From the IMG/VR virus record IMGVR_UViG_3300025668_000040, positions 1-26,176 of that record: a DNA stretch of 26,176 nt; one strand, given 5' to 3'. The notes under the pieces are model-generated. The model was not told the origin of the DNA. It searched no databases and worked only from the letters and a program-made list of their open reading frames with translations. Of this stretch, positions 7,599 to 14,440 are shown in pieces. The translations under genes were made by a program, and so were the position numbers. The stretch comes from a virus. Positions within the stretch are counted from its first letter, which is position 1. Every line of letters begins with the position of its first letter.

Positions 7599-8091
7599 TA
7601 AGAATAGTTCGCATTAAGATATCTACATTTAATTTTAATCTTTCTAAGTCACTATTATTATCAATTGTATAATTACACATCCATTGTTCGATGCTCATTG
7701 AACTAGGATCTTCTGTAGGCAAATGGTCACTTCTGTCTACCCAAATAGCATAGTCAAATATTTCTTCATTCTGCATTGCAAAAAATTCACGCTTGTTACG
7801 TAGTCCGCAATAGATATCATGTTTAGCAAATAAGTTTCGTCCTAGCTTTGCTAAGTCATCTTTACAGTAATTATGGATCATGTTGTACCATTCAGTACGA
7901 TGGTTATGACGATCAACGTAACACTCATCTTCATTGGCATATCCGTATTGATCCTTTAGATCATTATAGATAAAAAGTTCTGAACAAAATTTACTTGATG
8001 ATTGGAATGTATATCCGTATGCTTCTAACATCTCGCATACCGTATCCTTGCCATGACGACCATGACCTACTACTAATAACTTAGGTAACAC
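7543..8091 (-). CDS. Deoxynucleoside monophosphate kinase (T4 gp1-like)
   Basis: The 182-residue protein opens with a P-loop, VVGHGRHGKDT (7-17), with Gly14, Lys15 and Asp16-Thr17 placed as in phage dNMP kinases. A substrate segment YTFQSSSKFCSE follows, then a helical region with GRNLFAKHDIYCGLRNKREF (about 84-103). IWVDRS (about 116-121) looks like the strand that holds the second acidic residue. Such kinases phosphorylate dNMPs to dNDPs for phage DNA synthesis in the host cytoplasm. Translation probably starts at GTG 8091, five bases after GGAG. Unlike the surrounding late genes it has a sigma70-type promoter, which fits an early or middle metabolic gene. It is shorter than T4 gp1 (241), so exact substrate use is open. 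Confidence 0.75.
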   Translation of the reverse strand: MLPKLLVVGHGRHGKDTVCEMLEAYGYTFQSSSKFCSELFIYNDLKDQYGYANEDECYVDRHNHRTEWYNMIHNYCKDDLAKLGRNLFAKHDIYCGLRNKREFFAMQNEEIFDYAIWVDRSDHLPTEDPSSMSIEQWMCNYTIDNNSDLERLKLNVDILMRTILIKNQEQDLPASKQLHLFE

Positions 8092-8109
8092 ACTAGCTCC
8101 TTATTTAAA

Positions 8110-8125
8110 TATACTTTAAAGTATA
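8110..8125. promoter_or_regulatory. Perfect 16-bp palindrome over the -10 region of the kinase promoter
   Basis: TATACTTTAAAGTATA is a perfect inverted repeat. Its right end (8120-8125) is the -10 element of the minus-strand sigma70-like promoter, and the rest covers the expected RNA start. This placement is typical of a repressor operator, but no regulator is known here. Confidence 0.45.
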
Positions 8126-8148
8126 CACTACATAAACAAGTATGTCAA
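8120..8148 (-). promoter_or_regulatory. Sigma70-type promoter for the dNMP kinase
   Basis: On the minus strand TTGACA (8143-8148), exactly 17 bases and TATACT (8120-8125) form a near-consensus host promoter. It is followed by AAGGAG and the GTG start of the kinase. It contrasts with the late boxes before neighbouring structural genes and predicts early expression. Confidence 0.75.
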
Positions 8149-8150
8149 CC

Positions 8151-8396
8151 TTAATCGTAGCCTAAATGAGCTACATTTTCCATTTCTTCTGTGAGTAGTT
8201 CTTGAACACGCTGTTCGTATGCAGCTTCGAAGCCATTTGCTCCGTACTCTGCTCTTTCTGTGTTATTCCAAAGTCTTCTAAAATAGGAGTCATATAAGTA
8301 TTCGATAGTTGCGTCTGATTCGTTTCTATCAATTAGTTGGCCTTTAATTAACCAATTATATCGGTTAGCTTCTTTACGTACTTCTGGTGAACACAT
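8151..8396 (-). CDS. Small hypothetical protein
   Basis: The 81-residue, mostly helical, acidic protein has no motif I recognise. It is rich in Glu, Tyr and Asn, with a likely long helix from GFEAAYEQRVQELLTEEMENV (55-75) and two aromatic patches (YNWLIKG, YLYDSYFRRLW). The coding call rests on a very strong AAGGAGGT ribosome site five bases before the ATG and on its tight fit between gp13 and the kinase gene. A TGTAAATA late-like box (8419-8426) lies just upstream. No signal peptide or membrane segment is visible. Confidence 0.65.
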   Translation of the reverse strand: MCSPEVRKEANRYNWLIKGQLIDRNESDATIEYLYDSYFRRLWNNTERAEYGANGFEAAYEQRVQELLTEEMENVAHLGYD

Positions 8397-8418
8397 TATG
8401 GACCTCCTTGTTACTTTG

Positions 8419-8426
8419 TATTTACA
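8419..8426 (-). promoter_or_regulatory. Variant late box TGTAAATA
   Basis: On the minus strand TGTAAATA sits about 22 bases before the ATG at 8396, with the AAGGAGGT ribosome site between them. It departs from the window's common GATAAATA at two positions, so it is a weak candidate. Confidence 0.35.
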
Positions 8427-8462
8427 AGGAACTAAAATCGTTAGCGTTAACTTCTAGGGGTT

Positions 8463-9437
8463 TTAACCTATTGTAAATCCGTAACCAACGCCGCCGCCGA
8501 CTTGTTGAATTACTTCTTGATCTAATCTTTCCATTTCTTGCATTGCTTCATTTTTAAGATCATTACCATTGAGTGTTGACCCACCTTGTGGACCTGCAAT
8601 AGTAGCAAACTTTGAACGTGCTTCGCCTAACATATACTTACAACTAGCAAGTGTGTAATCTTTGATCCACTGTTGTGCTAGATAGTCAGACAGTAATTGT
8701 TCATCTGGACGATAGTTATATGCATATAGCATTATAGTTTCTACTGCTCGAGGACGTTGTAGTAATGTTAATTTTTTAGTTGTTGAATTCCATTTAAATT
8801 CAATGAAACTACCAAACATTCTACCTACTAGTTCTTGGTATTGGCTAAACATATCATATGTTGCTAGACCGCCCATATTTGAACTTGATAACAGGTATGC
8901 ATTTGTATATGCTAAACTGAACGGATCAAACAAACTGCCGCCACCATTTTTTCCGTTTTCGTAGAGTTTGATACTAACAACATCATTTGCAGTTAACCCT
9001 GAATTAAACGTAATAGTTCTTGCATCATTGTCAATGCCATAGCTAGTCGTTGTTGTACCATTTATAGTTACTACAACTGTTGCTATAGCTGCAAGGTTAT
9101 AGTTCACATCAAACACTTGTTGAGAAGCAGACGCTATTACTGTAGTTGAGTATATTGGTCCTCCGGATGCCGAAGTTCCAGGACGTGATCCAATACTTCT
9201 GCGAAACATTTTTCTAACCTCCATAACTTCACCTGGAAGAGTGTACTCGTTAACGTCTATAATAGTATCTAGAAACAAATACGATTCTTCAACTGCATTA
9301 TCACTACGTTGTCTAAAGCGGCTTAATGCTTTATTCAATGCAGTTTCATAATGAATTGGGTCTAGTTCAACATCAATCATTCCGCCGCCGAGCATAGCGT
9401 TAACATAATCAAATACTTCTTGTTTTTTAGTGGCCAT
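8463..9437 (-). CDS. gp13: Neck protein gp13, with an inserted beta domain
   Basis: The 324-residue protein carries the marine gp13 pattern: MLGGGMIDVELDPIHYETAL (15-34), FRQRSDNAVEESYLFL (41-56), DVNEYTLPGEVMEVRKMFRR (61-80), GGLATYDMFSQYQELVGRMF, YNYRPDEQLLSDYLAQQWIK, and a C-terminal GEARSKFATIAGPQGGSTLN ending in FTIG. gp13 joins the portal to the tail as part of the head-tail neck. Residues about 86-166 are an insertion between conserved blocks. It looks like a small beta sandwich (VFDVNYN, VVVTING, ITFNSGL, VVSIKLYE) and is absent from the short marine gp13 pattern. I chose ATG 9437, ten bases after GGAG, over the in-frame TTG at 9443. Confidence 0.88.
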   Translation of the reverse strand: MATKKQEVFDYVNAMLGGGMIDVELDPIHYETALNKALSRFRQRSDNAVEESYLFLDTIIDVNEYTLPGEVMEVRKMFRRSIGSRPGTSASGGPIYSTTVIASASQQVFDVNYNLAAIATVVVTINGTTTTSYGIDNDARTITFNSGLTANDVVSIKLYENGKNGGGSLFDPFSLAYTNAYLLSSSNMGGLATYDMFSQYQELVGRMFGSFIEFKWNSTTKKLTLLQRPRAVETIMLYAYNYRPDEQLLSDYLAQQWIKDYTLASCKYMLGEARSKFATIAGPQGGSTLNGNDLKNEAMQEMERLDQEVIQQVGGGVGYGFTIG

Positions 9438-9458
9438 ATACAAAGTTCTCCGTACAAG

Positions 9459-9478
9459 TATTTATCTCGCGATAAATA
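9459..9478. promoter_or_regulatory. Back-to-back late promoters in one palindrome
   Basis: TATTTATC, a four-base spacer TCGC and GATAAATA form a perfect 8-bp inverted repeat. Each arm is a late box facing outward: the left arm serves gp13 on the minus strand (predicted start near 9453, upstream of GGAG), the right arm serves gp14 on the plus strand (predicted start near 9484). One element can therefore fire both neck genes. Confidence 0.7.
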
Positions 9479-10587
9479 TGTATATGCCAAGACTTAGTTT
9501 ATATAAACCCGAACGCGGCGCTGATTTTGAATTTCTAGATAAACAGATTCTAGAGATGTTTACTATTGGCGGGACTGATATCCATGTATACAAATACATC
9601 GGTACAGATGACGGGACAACCGCGAAAGATCATACACAAATACAAGATATGCTATTTTTAGAAAATAGAGATCGTAAGTATGATAAAGACATTTACAGAA
9701 TTAGAGGAATCTATAGTGTACAGGATAACGATTTTGACCTAAGTCAATTTGGTTTATTCTTAAGCAATGATACATTGTTTATGTCTGTACACATAAGAGG
9801 TACAGTTGAAACAATGGGAAGAAAGATTATGCCCGGCGATGTATTTGAACTTCCTCATTTAATAGATGAATATGCAGAAAACGATGCATCTGTAGCATTA
9901 AAAAGATTTTATGTTGTTGAAGACATTAATCGTTCAGCTGATGGGTTTTCACAAACTTGGTACCCACACTTATATCGTATAAAATTAAAACAAATATACG
10001 ATGGACAAGAATACAAAGACATACTTGACTTACCTGCCGTTGAAGAAGATCCAGGCGGAGACAATCTTAGAGATATTTTATCTACATACGAAAAAGAAAT
10101 GCAAATTGCACAAGCGGTAGTCAGTGAAGCAACTACTAACGTAGAAAAATCAGGGTATGACATTAGTCATTACTTTTCACTTGCTGTCGACGATGACGGT
10201 ATTGTTGAGCTAACTGAAACTAAAGATTCTTCCGGCTTGTCTCAAATGGCGCCGCCAGATAGAGCAGGATATAGAGGATATATTATCGGCGATGCTATAT
10301 CTCCTAATGGTGAAGCATTTGGGTTTGGCGTAGCATTTCCGGGTGATCCGCAAACTAATGACTATTTTTTAAGAACAGACTTTTTACCTAACCGATTATT
10401 TCAATATAAAAATAATAAATGGAACAAAGTTTATGATGTTAAACGTGCATTTGTTTATGGTGACGATAATACAAATACACAAAAAGGCGACTTTATTAAT
10501 AACACTGGTACAAACAATATTGCAGGTGAACAAGTTACTGAGAGACAAAGTTTATCTAAAGCACTTAGACCAAAGGCGGATAACTAA
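9478..10587 (+). CDS. gp14: Neck protein gp14, extended
   Basis: The 369-residue protein begins MYMPRLSLYKPERGADFEFL and continues with QILEMFTIGGTDIHVYKYIG, a start I associate with gp14 of marine T4-like phages. YDKDIYRIRGIYSVQDNDFD, GRKIMPGDVFELPHL and FYVVEDINRSADGFSQTWYP then follow. gp14 sits on top of gp13 in the neck and receives the tail. T4 gp14 has 256 residues. The extra C-terminal part includes NRLFQYKNNKWNKVYDV, resembling Trp-containing modules of gp15 and gp18 here. The late box ends on the first base of ATG 9478, so a message from that promoter would begin at the second in-frame ATG (9484); the true start may be 9484. The TAA stop overlaps the gp15 start (TAATG). Confidence 0.82.
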   Translation: MYMPRLSLYKPERGADFEFLDKQILEMFTIGGTDIHVYKYIGTDDGTTAKDHTQIQDMLFLENRDRKYDKDIYRIRGIYSVQDNDFDLSQFGLFLSNDTLFMSVHIRGTVETMGRKIMPGDVFELPHLIDEYAENDASVALKRFYVVEDINRSADGFSQTWYPHLYRIKLKQIYDGQEYKDILDLPAVEEDPGGDNLRDILSTYEKEMQIAQAVVSEATTNVEKSGYDISHYFSLAVDDDGIVELTETKDSSGLSQMAPPDRAGYRGYIIGDAISPNGEAFGFGVAFPGDPQTNDYFLRTDFLPNRLFQYKNNKWNKVYDVKRAFVYGDDNTNTQKGDFINNTGTNNIAGEQVTERQSLSKALRPKADN

Positions 10588-12011
10588 TGCAACATTTTTA
10601 TGATGGACAAATAAGAAGGTACTTGACACAGATTATACGTCTGTTTGGACAATTTAGTTATAAAGATGGTCAAGGTAGATTAGTACAAGTACCAGTTATG
10701 TATGGTGATTTAACTAGGCAAGTTGGAAGCATTTTACGTGACAATAGCGAGAACAAAATACCTAGTGCGCCACGTATGGCTGTATACATTACTAATTTAG
10801 AAATGGATACTGCAAGATTAGCTGATAGTAGTTACGTAAACAAACTAAACGTACGAGAACGTGCATATGATAGTGCAGGACAAGAATATTTAAATCAAGC
10901 AGGAAAAAATTATACAGTTGAACGCTTAATGCCTACTCCGTATACTCTTACTGTTAATGTTGATATTTGGAGTACAAATACAGATCAAAAATTACAAATA
11001 CTTGAACAAATTTTTATGTTGTTTAATCCTAGTTTAGAAATACAAACTACAGACAACTATATTGACTGGACTAGTCTAAGTGTGTTAAATATGGATAATA
11101 TTAATTTTACTTCAAGATCAATCCCAACTGGTACTGAAAACGAGATCGACGTAGCTACTATAACATTAACTACACCAATCTTTATTAGTCCGCCGGCAAA
11201 AGTTAAGAAACTTGGTGTTATTACTAAAATCATTACAGCTATATTTGCAGACAACGGACTAGAAGTAAATATAGACGAAAACGCATATACACAAAGTTTA
11301 GTTGAACAAAAAATTAAAGAAAATGAAGAAACTGATAAAATTAACAACGGGCAAGCATTAACTAATGAAGATGCATTAGTTGTTACTACATATCAAGATT
11401 ATGACATTGTGTTTATTGACGGAGTTGCTAAACTAATAAAGAACGGAGTTGTTGGATCAACTTCATGGACAGCCTGGATGATTGCACAGCCATTTATTTA
11501 TGAAGCAGGGGTAACACAACTTAGATTACAACGAAGTACAGGATTAGAGATTGTCGGAACTGTTCAAATTAATACATTAGATGAAACAGAATTACAAATT
11601 GTTTCACTTGATGAAGATTCATTACCTTCAGATAGTGACATTGTTGGGCCTAACGGTACTAGAGGAAGTATAGAATATATAATCGATCCTACACGCTTTG
11701 ATCCAAGACAAGTTCAAGATAGTTCAACAAATACTCGATTATTATTACTAGGTAGTATCGGCGATGCATCAAATGTCAACGGAGCAATTGCTTGGAAAAA
11801 TGAAGATAATAGTAATTTTGTTGCAAGCGAAAATGATATTATCGAATGGGACGGATTAAGTTGGCACATAGTCTTTGATGCTAGTTCTGTATCTAACGAA
11901 ACTTTTGTTACTAATCTTAATACACAAACTCAATACAAATGGACTGGCGAAAATTGGATATTGTCATACGAAGGCGAATATCCAAACGGCACTTGGAGAA
12001 TGACATACTAG
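10587..12011 (+). CDS. gp15: Tail completion/sheath stabiliser gp15, with a long C-terminal extension
   Basis: The 474-residue protein has a gp15-like N-terminal domain of about 230 residues. It includes QHFYDGQIRRYLTQIIRLFG, VPVMYGDLTRQVGSILRDNS, IPSAPRMAVYITNLEMDTAR, VERLMPTPYTLTVNVDIWS, QKLQILEQIFMLFNP and ATITLTTPIFISPPAKVKKL. T4 gp15 has 272 residues and caps the tail tube and sheath before joining the head. The last 240 residues are extra, acidic and Asn/Ser/Thr-rich, with two short units IIEWDGLSWHIVFD and QYKWTGENWILSYEG. Translation is coupled to gp14 by a one-base TAATG overlap. Confidence 0.82.
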   Translation: MQHFYDGQIRRYLTQIIRLFGQFSYKDGQGRLVQVPVMYGDLTRQVGSILRDNSENKIPSAPRMAVYITNLEMDTARLADSSYVNKLNVRERAYDSAGQEYLNQAGKNYTVERLMPTPYTLTVNVDIWSTNTDQKLQILEQIFMLFNPSLEIQTTDNYIDWTSLSVLNMDNINFTSRSIPTGTENEIDVATITLTTPIFISPPAKVKKLGVITKIITAIFADNGLEVNIDENAYTQSLVEQKIKENEETDKINNGQALTNEDALVVTTYQDYDIVFIDGVAKLIKNGVVGSTSWTAWMIAQPFIYEAGVTQLRLQRSTGLEIVGTVQINTLDETELQIVSLDEDSLPSDSDIVGPNGTRGSIEYIIDPTRFDPRQVQDSSTNTRLLLLGSIGDASNVNGAIAWKNEDNSNFVASENDIIEWDGLSWHIVFDASSVSNETFVTNLNTQTQYKWTGENWILSYEGEYPNGTWRMTY

Positions 12012-12024
12012 CATAATTATTAGT

Positions 12025-12456
12025 ATGAGAGACATCGTTTGTAGTGGCGCATTAATTTATTCTTTAGAATCAAACAGATTTCTATTTTTGCATAGAGCAA
12101 ATGGGAAACGTAATAACCTGTGGGGGCTTGCAGGTGGCGGTAATGAAGAGGGCGAAAGTCCTTTTGAAGGATTGCGTCGCGAAATTGAAGAAGAAATTGG
12201 CGTAATAGATATTAAGAAAACAATACCATTAGAAACTTTTATTTCTAATGACTCTAAGTTTCACTTCCATACATATCTGTGCGTTATTGAAAAAGATTTC
12301 CTACCAAAATTAAATAGCGAACATGACGGTTTTGCGTGGGTTAGTTTTGGAAAATGGCCAAAGCCCCTACATTCCGGATTAATGAACACTTTAAATAGAA
12401 AGAGTAATATTACAAAATTAAAAACAGTTATTGATGTAATAAAACTACTTGACTAA
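12025..12456 (+). CDS. Nudix hydrolase
   Basis: The 143-residue protein carries a complete Nudix box at residues 38-60: Gly38, five residues, Glu44, seven residues, then REIEEEIGV (52-60). This matches the GX5EX7REUXEEXGU signature, with Glu56 and Glu57 placed to bind the metal. It hydrolyses a nucleoside diphosphate linked to another group. The size and the N-terminal LWGLAGGG recall sugar-nucleotide hydrolases of the GDP-mannose type, but the substrate cannot be fixed. It is the first gene after gp15 and the first of the sugar island, so an ADP- or GDP-sugar is a reasonable guess. CATAATTA-TTAGT-ATG at its start resembles the leaderless late box at 3075-3082 (14 of 16 bases). Confidence 0.82.
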   Translation: MRDIVCSGALIYSLESNRFLFLHRANGKRNNLWGLAGGGNEEGESPFEGLRREIEEEIGVIDIKKTIPLETFISNDSKFHFHTYLCVIEKDFLPKLNSEHDGFAWVSFGKWPKPLHSGLMNTLNRKSNITKLKTVIDVIKLLD

Positions 12457-12477
12457 CCTAACGGAGTATAGTATAAT
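12449..12477 (+). promoter_or_regulatory. Sigma70-type promoter before hldE
   Basis: TTGACT (12449-12454), 17 bases and TATAAT (12472-12477) form a strong host-type promoter that overlaps the end of the Nudix gene. Its expected RNA start is at or next to the ATG at 12484. The GGAG at 12463-12466 lies within the promoter and is too far from the ATG (17 bases) to act well. Confidence 0.65.
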
Positions 12478-12483
12478 ATAGAT

Positions 12484-13644
12484 ATGCAAGTATTAATCAT
12501 TGGCGATATTATTATCGATAGATATATTCATGGAACTACTACTAGATTAAATCCTGAAGCACCTGTTCCTGTTGTAAATGTAACCAACGAATACGAGTCG
12601 TACGGTGGTGCATCTTTAGTATTTAAAAACTTAGAATCACTTGGTGTACATGTAACACAACTTCATTACGATGATGAAAAATCAATAAAGACAAGAGTGC
12701 TAAGTGATAATCATTATATTACACGTATTGATCAAGATGTTATTGCAAACGGAGACGGTATTGCAGATGATATTGAAGAATTAGATTTGTCTGACTTTGA
12801 ATATGTAATTTTAAGTGATTATAATAAAGGTGTGCTTGATGCTGCACCACGAATAATTAAACACTGTAATAAGCACAATTGTAAAGTTATTGTTGATCCA
12901 AAAAGACATGCAGATCATTATAAAGGTGCATGGTTAGTTAAACCTAATGCTAAAGAATTTATTGATCTTGGGTTTGATAAATGGGAAGGTAATATAATTA
13001 TCACTAGCGGCGGTAATACATGTACTGCTGAATTTGAAAAAATTAGATATATCTCTACACCTAATAACGTTGAAGTATCAGATGTAACTGGTGCTGGAGA
13101 TTGTTTTCTTGCCTCTTTTGTTTATGGATTAACAAACGGAATGAAGTTTCAAGAATGTCTTGATATTGCTGTTGTTGGTTCAACCGAAAGTGTAAAGCGG
13201 CATGGTACTTACGTTCTAACGCCTGAAGACATTAGAAAAAAGACAGTATTTACAAACGGGTGTTTTGACATACTACATACTGGGCACTTAACACTTCTTA
13301 AAGAAGCTAAAGCGCAAGGTGATTATTTGATTGTAGGATTAAATTCAGACGAGTCTATACAGAACTTAAAGGGTAACGATCGTCCTTATAATAATTTTGC
13401 TATACGTAGACAACAACTTGAATTAATTCCGTATGTAGATGAAATTATTGAATTTAGTGAAGAAACCCCTTATAATTTAATTAAAGATATAAAACCTAAT
13501 TTAATTGTTAAAGGTGGCGACTATACAATAGAAGAAGTAGTAGGTCACGATTTAGCACCTGTCTATATTGTGCCTACAGTTAAAGGACATAGTACAACAG
13601 ATATTTTAAAGGCAAGAGATGAAAATACTAATAACAGGTCATAA
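12484..13644 (+). CDS. hldE: Bifunctional heptose-7-phosphate kinase / heptose-1-phosphate adenylyltransferase (HldE-like), compact
   Basis: The 386-residue protein reproduces the two-domain layout of HldE. The N-terminal PfkB-type kinase has GDIIIDRYIHG (7-17), LNPEAPVPVVNV (22-33), ILSDYNKG (109-116), VDPKR and the catalytic DVTGAGD (200-206). The C-terminal nucleotidyltransferase has TNGCFDILHTGH (257-268, HxGH at 265-268), VGLNSD, RPYN and LIVKGGDY (340-347). The kinase phosphorylates D-glycero-D-manno-heptose 7-phosphate at C1. After GmhB removes the 7-phosphate, the second domain adds AMP to give ADP-D-glycero-beta-D-manno-heptose. E. coli HldE has 477 residues; about 80-90 are missing, mostly from the kinase middle. 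It overlaps hldD by 26 bases. Confidence 0.9.
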   Translation: MQVLIIGDIIIDRYIHGTTTRLNPEAPVPVVNVTNEYESYGGASLVFKNLESLGVHVTQLHYDDEKSIKTRVLSDNHYITRIDQDVIANGDGIADDIEELDLSDFEYVILSDYNKGVLDAAPRIIKHCNKHNCKVIVDPKRHADHYKGAWLVKPNAKEFIDLGFDKWEGNIIITSGGNTCTAEFEKIRYISTPNNVEVSDVTGAGDCFLASFVYGLTNGMKFQECLDIAVVGSTESVKRHGTYVLTPEDIRKKTVFTNGCFDILHTGHLTLLKEAKAQGDYLIVGLNSDESIQNLKGNDRPYNNFAIRRQQLELIPYVDEIIEFSEETPYNLIKDIKPNLIVKGGDYTIEEVVGHDLAPVYIVPTVKGHSTTDILKARDENTNNRS

Positions 13645-14440
13645 AGGATTTGTAGGACAGAATTTAACATTCTATTTACAAGATAATTTTGAGTTATCAG
13701 GATACGAATGGCAGGATGATTTTTTACCCGAAGTAGAAGGATTTGATTGGGTTATACACCTTGGAGCAATCTCTGCTACTACAGAAACAGATGTAGACAA
13801 AGTTATGTTACAAAACTATGAGTTTTCTAAATGGCTTTATCATCAATGTAATACTAAAGGTGTAAACTTTCAATATGCTAGTAGTGCCAGTGTATACGGT
13901 ACTAATACAGACTTTAACGAAGACGCTCCTAAGCAACCACAGAGCCCATATGCATACAGTAAATATCTATTTGATAGATGGGTATGGCAACAGCAAAAAC
14001 ATAATATTGTAGTTCAAGGATTACGTTATTTTAATGTATTTGGACCGTTTGAAGATCATAAAAATGATATGATGAGTCCAGTGAGTAAGTTTACTACCCA
14101 AGCTACAGAAACTGGAACTATAACATTATTTGAAAATAGTGACAAATATAAAAGAGATTTTATATCTGTTAATGATATTTGTAAAATACATTTACAACTA
14201 TTAAATAATAAAAAGTCAGGACTGTTTAATACAGGAACTGGCAAAGCAACAAGTTTTCAAACAGTGGCAGAAGCAATTGCTAAAAAATATAATGCAGAAA
14301 TAAACTATATAGCAATGCCTAATAAATTAAAAGGACAATATCAAGAATACACTTGCGCTGATATAAAAAAATTAAGTACAGTAACAAGTGGAATTGAATT
14401 TGAAACAGTAGAGGAATATATTAATGGATCAACCAACTAG
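13619..14440 (+). CDS. hldD: ADP-L-glycero-D-manno-heptose 6-epimerase (HldD-like)
   Basis: The 273-residue short-chain dehydrogenase-type protein starts with an NAD(P)-binding GHKGFVG (7-13). It keeps the HldD-specific WVIHLGAISATTETD (44-58), SSASVYG (88-94) and the catalytic Tyr111-Ala-Tyr-Ser-Lys115 motif. Further matches are RYFNVFGPFEDHKNDM (136-151), YKRDFISVNDI, FNTGTGKATSFQTVAEAI and a KLKGQYQEYT segment near the C-terminus, all with close counterparts in bacterial HldD. The enzyme inverts C6 of ADP-D-glycero-beta-D-manno-heptose to the L-glycero form used by heptosyltransferases. E. coli HldD has 310 residues. It overlaps hldE (26 bases) and the cupin gene (17 bases), a tight co-translated order. 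Confidence 0.9.
   Translation: MKILITGHKGFVGQNLTFYLQDNFELSGYEWQDDFLPEVEGFDWVIHLGAISATTETDVDKVMLQNYEFSKWLYHQCNTKGVNFQYASSASVYGTNTDFNEDAPKQPQSPYAYSKYLFDRWVWQQQKHNIVVQGLRYFNVFGPFEDHKNDMMSPVSKFTTQATETGTITLFENSDKYKRDFISVNDICKIHLQLLNNKKSGLFNTGTGKATSFQTVAEAIAKKYNAEINYIAMPNKLKGQYQEYTCADIKKLSTVTSGIEFETVEEYINGSTN

Noticed and set aside
8403-8426. Possible hairpin hiding the ribosome site (CCTTGT...ACAAGG)
   Set aside because: The stem is only 6 bp with a 12-base loop. If RNA starts from the adjacent late-like box, half of the stem would not be transcribed.
9430-9477. Upstream extension of gp14 by 16 codons
   Set aside because: It begins within gp13, crosses the divergent promoter palindrome and lacks a ribosome site. 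The product would not resemble a gp14 start.
12025-12456. Calling the Nudix protein a GDP-mannose mannosyl hydrolase
   Set aside because: The Nudix box is clear, but residues that define that subfamily could not be confirmed by eye, so only the general function is given.
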